Origin: Bifidobacterium xylocopae
GTDB taxonomy: Bacteria > Actinomycetota > Actinomycetes > Actinomycetales > Bifidobacteriaceae
Assembly (NCBI RefSeq): GCF_003315615.1
Contig: NZ_PDCH01000002.1
Coordinates: 155,085-219,084, forward strand
Direction: 5' to 3'
DNA length: 64,000 nucleotides
A program made the position numbers and the translations under genes. Under the pieces are notes generated by a model. The model was not told where the DNA came from. It saw only the letters and a list, made by a program, of their open reading frames with translations, and searched no databases. This document shows positions 40,443 to 49,764 of the stretch, one piece after another. The first letter of the stretch is position 1. Each line of letters starts with the position of its first letter.

Positions 40443-40474
40443 GTATACAAATGCAGCATAGTGCATAATTGATA
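40443..40474 (+). promoter_or_regulatory. Promoter element upstream of the first amino-acid binding protein
   Basis: A 32-base AT-rich block that matches at 24 of 32 positions a block at 41589-41620 upstream of the paralogous gene. CATAAT at 40464-40469 is the likely -10. It also contains ATGCA-N6-TGCAT (40451-40466). No good -35 is visible, suggesting an activator or a conserved operator. Confidence 0.6.
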
Positions 40475-40525
40475 TCACAGGCAAGTGCTAGATGCCTCGA
40501 CCGGGCGGAGGAAGGGACCGTGATT

Positions 40526-41470
40526 ATGAAATCGTTCAAAGCCATTGGGGCAGTTGTCATCAGTGTGGCGATGCTGGCCGGGCTGGGGGCCTGCGGCACC
40601 ACAGACGAACCGAATAAGACCGCTGGGGTCGGCAAGTCCGGAACCTCATCAGGTTCGCATCCGGCTCCCTACGATGTATCCGGCATCAGGAAGGACGGGC
40701 GGATCGCGGGCATGGTCCCGCAGTCGGTGGCCGGCGACGGCAAGTTCACGGTGGCCATGCAGACCTCCTACGCGCCCAGTGAGTTCATGGACGAGGACGG
40801 CAAGACACCGATCGGCTATGACGTGGACCTGTCCAAGGCCCTGGCCCGGGTCATGGGCCTGGAGCCCGATATCGTCTCGGCATCCTTCGATTCAATCATT
40901 CCGGCCATCGGCTCGAAGTACGATGCCGGCATCTCCTCCCACACCATCACCAAGGAGCGGGAGCAGGCCGTTGATTTCGTCAGCTCCTTCAAGGCGGGCA
41001 CGGCCTTCGCGGTTCAGAAGGGGAACCCGAAGCATCTCAAGGCGGGTGACCTGTGCGGCTCCAAGGTCGGCGTGCAGACCGGCACCATGGAGGAGCAGGG
41101 TGCCGACAAGCTGGGCAAGGCGTGCGTCGCCGGGGGCGGGAAGCCCATCGAAGTGCAGTCCTACAAGCGGCAGACCGACGCGGCCACGGCCTTGATGACC
41201 GGTAAGGTGGACGCCTTTTACGCCGACTCCCAGGTGACCGGCTATGCCATCAAGCAGACCAGGGGCAAGATGGAACGGTTGGGCGAGGATTCCGACATCG
41301 TGCTCCAGGGGATCGCGCTGAAGAAGGGTGATGGGCAGATGGTCCAGGCCACGCAGCAGGCCATGCAGAAGCTGATCGACGACGGCACCTACGGCAAAAT
41401 CATGGACCACTGGGGCGTCAAGTCCGGCGCCGTGGACAAGGCCGAAGTCAACCCCGAGGTCGCGCAATAG
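40526..41470 (+). CDS. Amino acid ABC transporter substrate-binding lipoprotein (paralogue 1)
   Basis: 314-residue extracellular solute-binding protein of family 3. The signal peptide ends in the lipobox LGAC. The mature domain has PIGYDVDLSKALARVMG, IIPAIGSKYDAGI and KEREQAVDFVSSFKAG, the polar amino acid-binding pattern. ATG 40526 is chosen because the signal peptide starts there and a GGAGGAAGGG precedes it; the longer frame from 40469 is not supported. It is nearly identical over long stretches to the next gene and serves the permease and ATPase at 42694-44471. The ligand (Gln, Glu, Arg or cystine) is unknown. Confidence 0.92.
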   Translation: MKSFKAIGAVVISVAMLAGLGACGTTDEPNKTAGVGKSGTSSGSHPAPYDVSGIRKDGRIAGMVPQSVAGDGKFTVAMQTSYAPSEFMDEDGKTPIGYDVDLSKALARVMGLEPDIVSASFDSIIPAIGSKYDAGISSHTITKEREQAVDFVSSFKAGTAFAVQKGNPKHLKAGDLCGSKVGVQTGTMEEQGADKLGKACVAGGGKPIEVQSYKRQTDAATALMTGKVDAFYADSQVTGYAIKQTRGKMERLGEDSDIVLQGIALKKGDGQMVQATQQAMQKLIDDGTYGKIMDHWGVKSGAVDKAEVNPEVAQ

Positions 41471-41588
41471 GCCTGGCCTTTGGCGGATGCTGGCGCGTTC
41501 GGGGAGGGTCCGGGCATGATTTGGTCCGACCGGGGGGGTTGGCCGGGTGCGCCGCTGTCGCCGAAATCGGTGCTTTCGGACCCGATGC

Positions 41589-41620
41589 GTATATAAATAC
41601 TATATGGTGTATAATGGATA
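41589..41620 (+). promoter_or_regulatory. Promoter element upstream of the second amino-acid binding protein
   Basis: Counterpart of the block at 40443-40474, with a consensus TATAAT at 41610-41615. A separate promoter here means the two binding proteins need not be made in fixed ratio. Confidence 0.65.
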
Positions 41621-41667
41621 CCGAGCAGATGCCCACCGTCGCCTGCGGGCAGAGAGAGGAACGGATC

Positions 41668-42609
41668 ATGAAGTCATTCAAAGCCCTTGGGGCGGCCCTC
41701 ATCAGTGTGGCCATGCTGGCCGGACTGGGGGCCTGCGGCACCACTGACGAACCGGACAAGGCCGCCGGCTCCGCCAAGTCACCGTCCGCAAGCTCGCACC
41801 CGGCTCCCTACGATGTATCCGGCATCAGGAAGGACGAGCGGATCGCGGCCATGGTCCCGCAGTCGGTGGCCGCCGACGGCAAGTTCACGGTCGGCATGGA
41901 AACCACCTATGCCCCGGGTGAGTTCGTGGACGAGGACGGCAAGACACCGATCGGTTTCGACGTGGACCTGTCCAACGCGCTGGCGAAGGTGATGGGCCTG
42001 AAGCCCGAGATGGCATCAGCCTCCTTCGACGCGATCATTCCGGCCATCGGCTCGAAGTACGATGCCGGCATCTCCTCCTTCACAATCACCAAGGAGCGGG
42101 AGCAGGCCGTTGACTTCGTCACGTCTTTCAAGGCGGGCACGGCCTTCGCGGTTCAGAAGGGGAACCCGAAGCATCTCAAGGCGGATGACCTGTGTGGCTC
42201 CAAGGTCGGCGTGCAGACCGGCACCATGGAGGAGCAGGGTGCCGACAAGCTGGGCAAGGCATGCAAGGCGCAAGGCAGGAAGCCCATCGAAGTGCAGTCC
42301 TACAAGCTGCAGACCGATGCGGCCACGGCCGTGATGACCGGTAAGATCGACGTGTTCTACGCCGACTCCCAGGTGACCGGCTATGCCATCAAGCAGACCG
42401 GTGGCAAGCTGGAGCAACTGGGCAAGGACTCGGATGTGGTGCTCCAGGGGATAGCAATCAAGAAAGGCGACACTCGGATGGTGGACGCCACGCAGAATGC
42501 AATGCAGAAGCTGATTGACGACGGCACTTACGGCAAAATCATGGACCACTGGGGCGTCAAGTCCGGGGCCGTGGACAAGGCGGAGGTCAACCCTGCGGTG
42601 GAGGGCTAG
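41668..42609 (+). CDS. Amino acid ABC transporter substrate-binding lipoprotein (paralogue 2)
   Basis: 313-residue tandem paralogue of the preceding gene, with the same lipobox LGAC and family-3 binding fold (PIGFDVDLSNALAKVMG, KEREQAVDFVTSFKAG). Identical DNA runs alternate with diverged patches, as expected after duplication with ongoing gene conversion. The most different parts are the segment after the lipobox and scattered ligand-face residues. ATG 41668 has AGAGAGGAACGG upstream. It ends 84 bp before the permease gene and may read through into it. Confidence 0.92.
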   Translation: MKSFKALGAALISVAMLAGLGACGTTDEPDKAAGSAKSPSASSHPAPYDVSGIRKDERIAAMVPQSVAADGKFTVGMETTYAPGEFVDEDGKTPIGFDVDLSNALAKVMGLKPEMASASFDAIIPAIGSKYDAGISSFTITKEREQAVDFVTSFKAGTAFAVQKGNPKHLKADDLCGSKVGVQTGTMEEQGADKLGKACKAQGRKPIEVQSYKLQTDAATAVMTGKIDVFYADSQVTGYAIKQTGGKLEQLGKDSDVVLQGIAIKKGDTRMVDATQNAMQKLIDDGTYGKIMDHWGVKSGAVDKAEVNPAVEG

Positions 42610-42693
42610 ACCCCTTCGCTCGGATTCGGGCGGGCCTGACGATGGATCCGCCCGATTCATGCGGTGATTCTCAAGGAGAGGCAAGGAACAAGC

Positions 42694-43674
42694 ATGCTGG
42701 GACGCGACAGGGACGACGGGTTGGACATACCGGGACGGATTCAAGCCCGGCCGGTCAGAAAGCCGGGGCCTGTAATCGCGGCGGTCATCGTGGCCGTACT
42801 GGTGGCCATGCTGGTCCACGGGCTGGTGACCAACCCCAACTTCGACTGGCCCACGGTCTGGAAGTACCTGTTCAACGAACATGTGCTCGACGGCATCAAG
42901 TGGACCCTCCTGCTCACGGTCTACGCCATGGTCCTGGCCACGGTCCTGGCTGTCGTCCTGGCCGTCATGCGCAAGTCGGTCAACCCGGTCCTGCGCTGGG
43001 TCTCCTGGTTCTTCATCTGGTTCTTCCGCGGCACACCCGTCTACACCCAGCTGGTCTTCTGGGGTCTGTTCGCCGTCCTGGTCCCCAAGCTGGCCGTCGG
43101 CATCCCCTTCGGGCCGGAGTTCCTCTCTTTCAACACCCAGGACGTGCTTAACGCCACCATTGCCACCGTGCTGGGACTGGGACTCAACGAGGCGGCCTAC
43201 CTCTCCGAGATCGTGCGTGCCGGCATCGAGGCCGTGGACACCGGTCAGACCGAGGCGGCGCAGGCCCTTGGCATGCCGCGCTCCATGATCATGCGGCGGG
43301 TCATCCTGCCCCAGGCCATGCGCATCATCGTGCCGCCTACCGGCAACGAGACGATCGGCATGCTCAAGACCACCTCCCTGGCCCTGGCTGTGCCCTTCAC
43401 GCTTGAACTCCAGTTCGCCACCAACGCCATCGCCAACCGTATCTATAAGACCATTCCATTGCTGATCGTGGCATGCATCTGGTATCTGCTGATCACCTCC
43501 GTGCTGATGGTGGTGCAGGCCCAGCTGGAGAAGCACTACGGCAAGGGCTTCAACGCCCGCCCCCTCGCCGCCAAGCACGGATCCGCCGGCGAGGGCGGCC
43601 GGGGGACCGGTCCTGATGCCAAACAAGAAGTAGATAAAGTCAATCAAGTTATGATGGCGGGGTTGAACGCATGA
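42694..43674 (+). CDS. Amino acid ABC transporter permease
   Basis: 326-residue HisMQ-family permease with five main helices. The EAA loop is [20 protein letters not shown] and the family region [16 protein letters not shown] is clear. A C-terminal 35-residue Gly/Ala-rich cytoplasmic tail is longer than usual. ATG 42694 (AAGGA seven bases upstream) is preferred to GTG 42664. A single permease gene implies a homodimer. The stop overlaps the ATPase start. Confidence 0.93.
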   Translation: MLGRDRDDGLDIPGRIQARPVRKPGPVIAAVIVAVLVAMLVHGLVTNPNFDWPTVWKYLFNEHVLDGIKWTLLLTVYAMVLATVLAVVLAVMRKSVNPVLRWVSWFFIWFFRGTPVYTQLVFWGLFAVLVPKLAVGIPFGPEFLSFNTQDVLNATIATVLGLGLNEAAYLSEIVRAGIEAVDTGQTEAAQALGMPRSMIMRRVILPQAMRIIVPPTGNETIGMLKTTSLALAVPFTLELQFATNAIANRIYKTIPLLIVACIWYLLITSVLMVVQAQLEKHYGKGFNARPLAAKHGSAGEGGRGTGPDAKQEVDKVNQVMMAGLNA

Positions 43675-44471
43675 GCGGGGTCATGACACCAGGTGCAAGC
43701 CAGGAGGGCCGCCGGCCGGCCATCGAGATCAAGGGCGTCCACAAGGCCTTCGGCGACCTGCATGTGCTCAAGGGCATCGACCTGGAGGTCATGCCCGGCA
43801 CGGTCACTGCCATTCTGGGACCCTCGGGATCGGGCAAGTCCACCCTCCTGAGACTGATCAACCAGCTGGAGGAACGCACGGCCGGCGAGATCATCGTCGG
43901 CGGCGAACTGACCGGTTACAAGAGGATCGGCGACGGGGGCCTGCAGCGCCTGGACGACAAGGCCATCGCCCGCCAGCGCTCCAAGATTGGCATGGTCTTC
44001 CAGCGCTTCAACCTCTTCCCCCATATGACCGCCCTGGGAAACGTAATGGAGGCACCGGTCCATGTAGGCAAGGTCCCCAAGGCCCAGGCCAAGCGCGAGG
44101 CCATCAGGCAGCTGGAGCGTGTGGGGCTGGGAGACCGTCTGGATTACTACCCCTCCCAGCTTTCAGGCGGACAGCAGCAGCGAGTCGCCATCGCCCGTGC
44201 CCTGGCCATGCATCCGCAGATCATGCTGTTCGACGAGCCGACATCGGCCCTTGACCCCGAGTTGGTGGGGGAGGTGCTGGGGGTCATGAAGCAGGTGGCC
44301 GCCGAGGGCATGACCATGGTCGTGGTCACTCATGAGATGGGCTTCGCACGCGAGGTGGCCGGTCAGATCGTCTTCATGGACGATGGCGTCGTCGTCGAGC
44401 ACGGCGGCCCGGAGATCATCGACCGCCCGTCCAGCCCGCGCTTCCGGGAGTTCCTGCGTACGGTCCTGTGA
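43671..44471 (+). CDS. Amino acid ABC transporter ATP-binding protein
   Basis: 266-residue GlnQ/HisP-type ATPase. Walker [16 protein letters not shown]-loop [10 protein letters not shown], signature [15 protein letters not shown], Walker [13 protein letters not shown] and switch His in VVTHEMGFA are all intact. An insertion of about 20 residues ([20 protein letters not shown]) before the Q-loop is typical of some actinobacterial members. It ends the four-gene importer cluster. Confidence 0.95.
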   Translation: MSGVMTPGASQEGRRPAIEIKGVHKAFGDLHVLKGIDLEVMPGTVTAILGPSGSGKSTLLRLINQLEERTAGEIIVGGELTGYKRIGDGGLQRLDDKAIARQRSKIGMVFQRFNLFPHMTALGNVMEAPVHVGKVPKAQAKREAIRQLERVGLGDRLDYYPSQLSGGQQQRVAIARALAMHPQIMLFDEPTSALDPELVGEVLGVMKQVAAEGMTMVVVTHEMGFAREVAGQIVFMDDGVVVEHGGPEIIDRPSSPRFREFLRTVL

Positions 44472-44546
44472 GCCGTATGTGGACATTGGGCCAGGAAGGG
44501 CCGCCCAAGGCATACCCGGCAGACTTGTGGTTTACACTGGTGTCCC

Positions 44547-46439
44547 ATGTGTGGAATCGTAGGATACGCCTCAACCATCTCAACAGCCTGCGGCAAGCCC
44601 CTTGAGGTCTGTCTTCAAGGCCTGGAACGCCTGGAGTACCGGGGATACGACTCGGCCGGGGTGGCCCTGGCGGCCCCCGGCATGGACCAGGTGGCCGTCC
44701 GGAAGAAGGCCGGGCGTCTGGCCAACCTTCAGGCCGACATCAATAACAGGCCCCTGCCCGACGCCACTGTCGGCATCGGTCATACCCGCTGGGCCACCAA
44801 CGGCGAACCCTCCGACGTCAATGCCCACCCCCACACCAGCCAGGACGGTCGCATCGCCCTGATCCACAACGGGATCATCGAGAACGCCTCCCGGCTCAAG
44901 TTCGACCTCCAGGCCGAAGGCTTCACTTTCGCCTCCTCCACCGACACCGAGGTGGTCGCCAAGCTCCTGGGCAGGATCGCCAACGAGATCGTCGACACCA
45001 CCGGCCGACCCGACCTGTTCGAAGCGGTGCGCCGCACGGCCCGCATGCTGACCGGCGCGTTCACGATCCTTGCCGTGGACGTGCGCCAGCCGGACATAGT
45101 GGTGGGTGCGCGCCACGACTCGCCTTTGGTGGTCGGCCTGGGCGAGGGTGAGAACTTCCTGGGCTCGGATGTGGCCGCCTTCGTGGCCTACACCAAGCAG
45201 GCCATGGAGTTGGGCCAGGATGAAGCCGTGTGCGTGAGCGGCGGCTCCGTCACGGTCACCGACTTCGAAGGCCACCCGGTCACCGACTCGCGTCGTTTCA
45301 CCGTGGACTGGGACGCCTCCGCCGCGCTCAAGGGCGGCTGGGACTCATACATGGACAAGGAGATCCACGAGGACCCCAGGGCCGTGGCCGACACCCTCCT
45401 GGGCCGCTACGACACCGACGGGGACCTGAACCTGGACGAGGTGCGCATCGACGAGGAGACCTTCCGCCAGGTCGACAAGATCATCATCGTCGCCTGCGGC
45501 ACCGCCTCCTACGCCGGGCTGGTCGCCAAATACGCCATCGAGCACTGGGTGCGCATCCCGGTCGAGGTGGAGCTGGCCCACGAGTTCCGCTACCGGGACC
45601 CCATCCTGACCCCCCGCACCCTGGTCGTCGCCATCTCCCAGTCCGGCGAGACCATGGACACCTTGATGGCCCTGCGCCATGCCCGCGAACAGGGTTCGCG
45701 CGTATTGGCCATCTGCAACACCCAGGGCTCAACCATTCCGCGCGAATCCGACGCGGTGCTCTACACCCACGCGGGCCCCGAGATCGCGGTCGCCTCCACC
45801 AAGGCCTTTGTGGCCCAGGTGGTCGCCGCCTACCTGCTCGGCCTCTACCTGGCCCAGGTCAAGGGGACCATGTTCCGCGACGAGATCCACCAGATCGTGG
45901 ATTCCCTGAAGGCCATGCCGGCCAAGATCCAGCAGGTGCTCGACTCCCAGGCCGACACCGTCGAACGCGCGGCCAAGAGCCTGGCCGACGCCCGGTCCTT
46001 CCTTTTCCTGGGCCGCCATGTGGGCTACCCGGTGGCCATGGAGGGCGCTCTGAAGCTCAAGGAGATCGCCTACACCTTCACCGAGGGCTTCGCGGCCGGC
46101 GAGCTCAAGCACGGGCCGATCGCCCTGGTCGAAGCAGGCGAGCCGGTCGTGGTCATCGTGCCCAGCTCGCGCGGCCGCGACCTGCTCCACAACAAGGTCA
46201 TCTCCGCCATCGAGGAGGTCAAGGCTCGCGGCGCCTTCGTCATCGCCATAGCCGAGGAGGGCGACCCCGACACCGAGCGGTATGCCGACGTGGTCTTCTG
46301 GAGGCCCGCCTGCCCCACGCTCATGAGCCCCTTGGTCGACGTGGTGCCTCTCCAGCTCTTCGCCCTGGATATGGCGCGTCTGAAGGGTCTGGACGTGGAC
46401 AAGCCGCGTAACCTGGCCAAGTCCGTCACCGTCGAGTAG
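44547..46439 (+). CDS. glmS: Glutamine-fructose-6-phosphate aminotransferase (isomerising)
   Basis: Makes glucosamine-6-phosphate, the first step to UDP-GlcNAc. The mature enzyme starts with the nucleophile Cys in MCGIVGYAS. The glutaminase domain covers about residues 1-245 (HTRWATNGEPSDVNAHPH), and two SIS domains follow (ISQSGETMDTLMAL). It ends with the conserved LAKSVTVE. 630 residues. glmM, the next enzyme of the pathway, is 6 kb downstream at 52788. Confidence 0.97.
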   Translation: MCGIVGYASTISTACGKPLEVCLQGLERLEYRGYDSAGVALAAPGMDQVAVRKKAGRLANLQADINNRPLPDATVGIGHTRWATNGEPSDVNAHPHTSQDGRIALIHNGIIENASRLKFDLQAEGFTFASSTDTEVVAKLLGRIANEIVDTTGRPDLFEAVRRTARMLTGAFTILAVDVRQPDIVVGARHDSPLVVGLGEGENFLGSDVAAFVAYTKQAMELGQDEAVCVSGGSVTVTDFEGHPVTDSRRFTVDWDASAALKGGWDSYMDKEIHEDPRAVADTLLGRYDTDGDLNLDEVRIDEETFRQVDKIIIVACGTASYAGLVAKYAIEHWVRIPVEVELAHEFRYRDPILTPRTLVVAISQSGETMDTLMALRHAREQGSRVLAICNTQGSTIPRESDAVLYTHAGPEIAVASTKAFVAQVVAAYLLGLYLAQVKGTMFRDEIHQIVDSLKAMPAKIQQVLDSQADTVERAAKSLADARSFLFLGRHVGYPVAMEGALKLKEIAYTFTEGFAAGELKHGPIALVEAGEPVVVIVPSSRGRDLLHNKVISAIEEVKARGAFVIAIAEEGDPDTERYADVVFWRPACPTLMSPLVDVVPLQLFALDMARLKGLDVDKPRNLAKSVTVE

Positions 46440-46447
46440 GCGGTCCC

Positions 46448-47221
46448 GTGGCTGGCGGGCGGCACCGGTGGGTGGCCGACGAGCCGGACATCCCCTTCGA
46501 GCTGGGCACCCTGTATGAGGACGAGCGGATCATAGTGGTGGACAAACCCCACTTTCTGGCCACCACCCCCAGGGGTATGTGGTATCGGAGCACGGCCCTG
46601 ATGCGCCTGCGCCAGCGGCTGGGTGAGCCGCAGATCACCCCCGCCCACCGCCTGGACCGGGCCACGGCCGGGGTCCTGGTCTTCGTACGCGACCCCGCCG
46701 CCCGCGGCCCCTACCAGATGCTCTTCCAGGAACATAAAGTAGACAAAGTCTACGAATGCCTGGCCCCGGCCCGGCCGGTCCACGCCCCGGCTCTCGGCAG
46801 CATGACGCGCATGAACCCGCCCGCCGCATTCCCGCTCCTGCGCCGCTCGCATATCGACAAGCACCCCGGGCATATGCAGGCCCTGGAAGTGCGAGCCGAA
46901 CCCAACGCCACCACTCTCATTGACCTGGACCGCCAGGCGCCGGCGCGCCTCCTCGGTCCGCGGAACCGGGGGAGCGGTCCGCTTTACCGGGTGTACCGTC
47001 TCCGCCCGCGCACCGGGAAAACCCACCAACTCCGCGTCCACATGAACGCCCTGGGCCTGCCTATCCTTGGCGACGATCTCTACCCCCAAGTCATCGACCG
47101 CCCTTATGACGACTTCATCCACCCCCTCCAACTGGTGGCGCGCCGCTTGAGCTTCGTGGATCCCTTCAGTAGGCAGCGGGTGACTTTTACCTCGCGCATT
47201 CTACTGGATTTTGGCAGGTAA
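46448..47221 (+). CDS. RluA-family RNA pseudouridine synthase
   Basis: 257-residue enzyme that isomerises uridines in rRNA or tRNA. VVDKPHFLATTPRG begins the catalytic domain, and the active-site Asp lies in HRLDRATAGVLVF. KTHQLRVHMNALGLPILGDDLY is the conserved C-terminal motif. No S4 domain is present, as in RluA/TruC-like members. It starts at GTG 46448, eight bases after the glmS stop, so it is co-transcribed. The target uridine is unknown. Confidence 0.92.
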   Translation: MAGGRHRWVADEPDIPFELGTLYEDERIIVVDKPHFLATTPRGMWYRSTALMRLRQRLGEPQITPAHRLDRATAGVLVFVRDPAARGPYQMLFQEHKVDKVYECLAPARPVHAPALGSMTRMNPPAAFPLLRRSHIDKHPGHMQALEVRAEPNATTLIDLDRQAPARLLGPRNRGSGPLYRVYRLRPRTGKTHQLRVHMNALGLPILGDDLYPQVIDRPYDDFIHPLQLVARRLSFVDPFSRQRVTFTSRILLDFGR

Positions 47222-47524
47222 TCGCTACTGGTGTGGGTCGGCAGCTTCGCAGGATGTCGCTGTGCCTCGTATTGCTTCCCACCCCCAACCCATGCCAGCG
47301 GTTTGTGAACGCCTACCTCGTTTCGACCTGAGCTTGGTTGACCTTGGGCATACTCCTGTTACCTGCTGTCCTGCGGGCTTGAGATCAGGATTGGGTGGTT
47401 CGGCTGGTCGGAGCTGGGTTGCGTGGCCGGGGCAGGTTTGGGTCGGTGGTTGCTTCCGCTTGCGCCGGGCACACATGTGGAAGGGGCGTGGGTAAGTGCG
47501 GAGCTGAAGCCGATCGCTTGAATG

Positions 47525-47537
47525 CCCCCCCCCCCCC
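47525..47537. repeat. C13 homopolymer tract in a 490-bp convergent gap
   Basis: Thirteen C bases between the pseudouridine synthase gene and the 3' end of the RCC1 gene. Apart from this tract and the hairpins at 47632-47686 I see no gene or RNA in 47222-47711. Confidence 0.9.
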
Positions 47538-47631
47538 TGCTCCTAGGATCAGGCGACTGGTGAAAGGCGTTGCGGAACAGGTATGGCGGTATAGGGGGAT
47601 ATGAAGGTCTCTGGCTGCCGGGGCTGGTAAC

Positions 47632-47686
47632 CCGGGCCGGTGGTGGGTATGGGAACGGCCCGGTGGTGTGTGTTGCCGCCGGGCCG
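47632..47686 (-). terminator. Alternating hairpins downstream of the RCC1 gene
   Basis: Three arms, CCGGGCCG (47632-47639), CGGCCCGG (47656-47663) and CCGGGCCG (47679-47686). The middle arm can pair with either neighbour, giving mutually exclusive eight-base stems just after the minus-strand stop at 47712. Likely a terminator; no strong T run. Confidence 0.5.
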
Positions 47687-47711
47687 TGGTCTGGGTGTCG
47701 CTCCTGGGTGT

Positions 47712-49652
47712 TTAGGCGCTGATGGTGGTGTGTCTGCCTGGCTGGTGTCTGCGGGCGTGTTGGTGGGCTGTTGTGGTGAGGGCGGCCAGGGTGGTGAGGA
47801 GTAGGAGGGTTTCTCCGCTGAGTCGTTGGATGGGTATGCTGCCGGCTTTGGGTAGGGTGTATTGGTGGGTGTAGGTGTAGGTGAGTGGGTAGTCGGGTTG
47901 GGGTTGGCCTCCTAGGGTCCAGTGGATGTTGGCGGTGACCTGTCCGTCGGGGTGTGCCGGTGCTGTGGTGTCCCAGGTGTGGTTGCCGGTGTTCCAGGCG
48001 GGTGGGGGTGTGGCGTCGCTCCTGTCGAGGGTGATGCCGGTGACCGCGATGGTGCGCAGGCCGGCGGGGACGGGCGTGTGCTTGTCGGCGTTGTCATAGT
48101 CGGGTGGGTTGGTGCCGTTGCTGCCGTTGCCGAGCTGGCCGTACCGATTCCATCCCCAGCTGTAGGCGTGTCCGTTGCTGTCGATGGCGAGGCTGTTCCC
48201 GAAGCCTGCGCTGATGGTGGTCCAGGTGGTGTTGGGGTCTGGGTCGGTCACGCGCGCGGGCGTGGGGTGGGGGGTGGGTCTGCTGTCGCTGCTGCCGTTG
48301 CCGAGCTGGCCGTAGTCGTTGTATCCCCAGCTGTATGCGTGACCATTGTTATCGATGGCGAGGCTGTAGTAGTCGCCTGCGCTGATGGTTTTCCAGGTGG
48401 TGTTGGGGTCTGGGTCGGTCACGCGCGCGGGCGTGGGGTGGGGGTTGGTGTCGCTGCTGCCGTTGCCGAGCTCGCCAGCTCTGTTGTCTCCCCAGCTGTA
48501 TGCGTGGTGGTCGCTGTCGATGGCGAGGCTGTGGAAGTTGCATGCGCTGATGGTGGTCCATGTGGTGTTGGGGGCCGGGTCGGTCACGCGCACGGGCGTG
48601 GTGCGGTTGGTGCCGATGCCGCTGCTGCCGTTGCCGAGCTGGCCGTGGTCGTTGTCTCCCCAGCTGTATGCGTGTCCGTGGTTGTCGATGGCGAGGTTGT
48701 GGTAGTCGCCTGCGCTGATGGTTTTCCAGGTGGTGTTGGGGGCCGGGTCGGTCACGCGCGCGGGCGTGGGGTGGGGGTTGTTGTCTCTGCTGTTGTTGCC
48801 GAGCTGGCCGAAGTCGTTGATTCCCCAGCTGTATGCGTGTCCGTTGTTGTCGAGGGCGAGGCTGTGCTTGCCGCCTGCGCTGATGCTTGTCCAGGTGGTG
48901 TTGGGGGTCGGGTCGGTCACGCGCCCGGGCGTGGGGTTGACTCCGCCGCTGCTGCCGTTGCCGAGCTGGCCGTAGCCGTTGTATCCCCAGCTGTATGCGT
49001 GTCCGTTGCTGTCGATGCCGAGGCTGTGGTCGTCGCCTGCGCTGATGGCCCTCCAGGTGGTGTCGGGGGCCGGGTCGATGATGCGCGCGGGCGTGGGGTG
49101 GGGGTTGAGGTCGCTGCTGCCGTTGCCGAGCTGGCCGTACCGGTTCAATCCCCAGCTGTATGCGTGTCCGTCGTCGCCGATGGCGAGGCTGAAATCGGCG
49201 TACCTTGGGTTCTGAACCAAAGAGTCGCTTGCGCTGACCTGGGTGAAGCGCACGCCGGCCGGCGTGCGCACGCGCACGGGGATGTAGCTGCCGATGCGGG
49301 AGCCGTCGCCGAGCTGGCCGTAGTCGTTGCTTCCCCATGCGTAGGTGTTGCCGTCGCTGCCGATGGCGAGGCTATGGGCGTAGCCTGCGCTGACCTGGGT
49401 GAAGGTGATGCCGCTGGTGGGCGGTGAGGGTGGGGTGATGGTGGTGTGGGTGCCGGCCGTGTTGGCGGGTCCTTTGGTGGGGGAGAGGGTGAAGCCGTCT
49501 ACGGTTTCACTGGCGGGTACTCCGCCGCGGAGGAGTGGGTTGGTCTCTGCGGGGTCAGCGTGGGCGGGACGGGCTGTTAGCAGACCCCCCCCCCCCAGGA
49601 CAATCATGGCCAGGGCCAGGCAACTGGCACTAACGACACGGAAACTACGCAT
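47712..49652 (-). CDS. Secreted RCC1-repeat surface protein with LPKAG sorting signal; G12 tract in signal peptide
   Basis: 646 residues. The signal peptide (MRSFRVVSASCLALAM... cleaved near ARPAHA) contains four Gly plus part of a Leu codon encoded by a run of 12 G (49585-49596). The body has eight RCC1 repeats of the form AYSWGxNxxGQLGNGSS, enough for a beta-propeller. A Thr/Pro-rich Ig-like region follows, then LPKAG, a hydrophobic helix (LLLLTTLAALTTT) and a basic tail, the layout of a sortase substrate. ATG 49652 is preferred over 49766: AAGGGGAG lies ten bases upstream and the signal peptide begins there. Likely a wall-anchored adhesin or interaction protein; the partner is unknown. Confidence 0.9.
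   Translation of the reverse strand: MRSFRVVSASCLALAMIVLGGGGLLTARPAHADPAETNPLLRGGVPASETVDGFTLSPTKGPANTAGTHTTITPPSPPTSGITFTQVSAGYAHSLAIGSDGNTYAWGSNDYGQLGDGSRIGSYIPVRVRTPAGVRFTQVSASDSLVQNPRYADFSLAIGDDGHAYSWGLNRYGQLGNGSSDLNPHPTPARIIDPAPDTTWRAISAGDDHSLGIDSNGHAYSWGYNGYGQLGNGSSGGVNPTPGRVTDPTPNTTWTSISAGGKHSLALDNNGHAYSWGINDFGQLGNNSRDNNPHPTPARVTDPAPNTTWKTISAGDYHNLAIDNHGHAYSWGDNDHGQLGNGSSGIGTNRTTPVRVTDPAPNTTWTTISACNFHSLAIDSDHHAYSWGDNRAGELGNGSSDTNPHPTPARVTDPDPNTTWKTISAGDYYSLAIDNNGHAYSWGYNDYGQLGNGSSDSRPTPHPTPARVTDPDPNTTWTTISAGFGNSLAIDSNGHAYSWGWNRYGQLGNGSNGTNPPDYDNADKHTPVPAGLRTIAVTGITLDRSDATPPPAWNTGNHTWDTTAPAHPDGQVTANIHWTLGGQPQPDYPLTYTYTHQYTLPKAGSIPIQRLSGETLLLLTTLAALTTTAHQHARRHQPGRHTTISA
49585..49596 (-). 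repeat. G12 (coding strand) slippage tract
   Basis: Twelve G within the signal-peptide codons of the RCC1 gene. With 12 the frame is open. With 11 the reading becomes GTC TGC TAA, a stop two codons later. With 13 it reaches TGA ten codons later. The structure fits phase variation by slipped-strand mispairing. Confidence 0.85.
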
Positions 49653-49687
49653 GAGTGGTGGACTCCCCTTGAATGTGTGTCGGCTGT

Positions 49688-49702
49688 GACCCCAATGGGG
49701 TC
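49688..49702. promoter_or_regulatory. 5' leader hairpin of the RCC1 gene
   Basis: GACCCC-AAT-GGGGTC, a perfect six-base stem with a three-base loop, between the promoter region and the start codon. Confidence 0.4.
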
Positions 49703-49764
49703 CCGTAGCTGCATTTTCCCCTGTGCTTACGCAGGTCGTCGGCTCCCCAACCGGCTTTGACCGC

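Noticed and set aside
48100..49400. Possible CRISPR-like array of regularly spaced repeats
   Set aside because: The spacing is about 150 bases, and the repeats are codon-level variants of RCC1 repeats in one long coding frame, not identical short repeats with unique spacers.
47922..49427. 501-codon plus-strand open frame opposite the RCC1 gene
   Set aside because: Same effect: the antisense of RCC1 repeats gives a Val/Ala/Gly-rich periodic string. The minus-strand reading has a signal peptide, repeats and a sorting signal.
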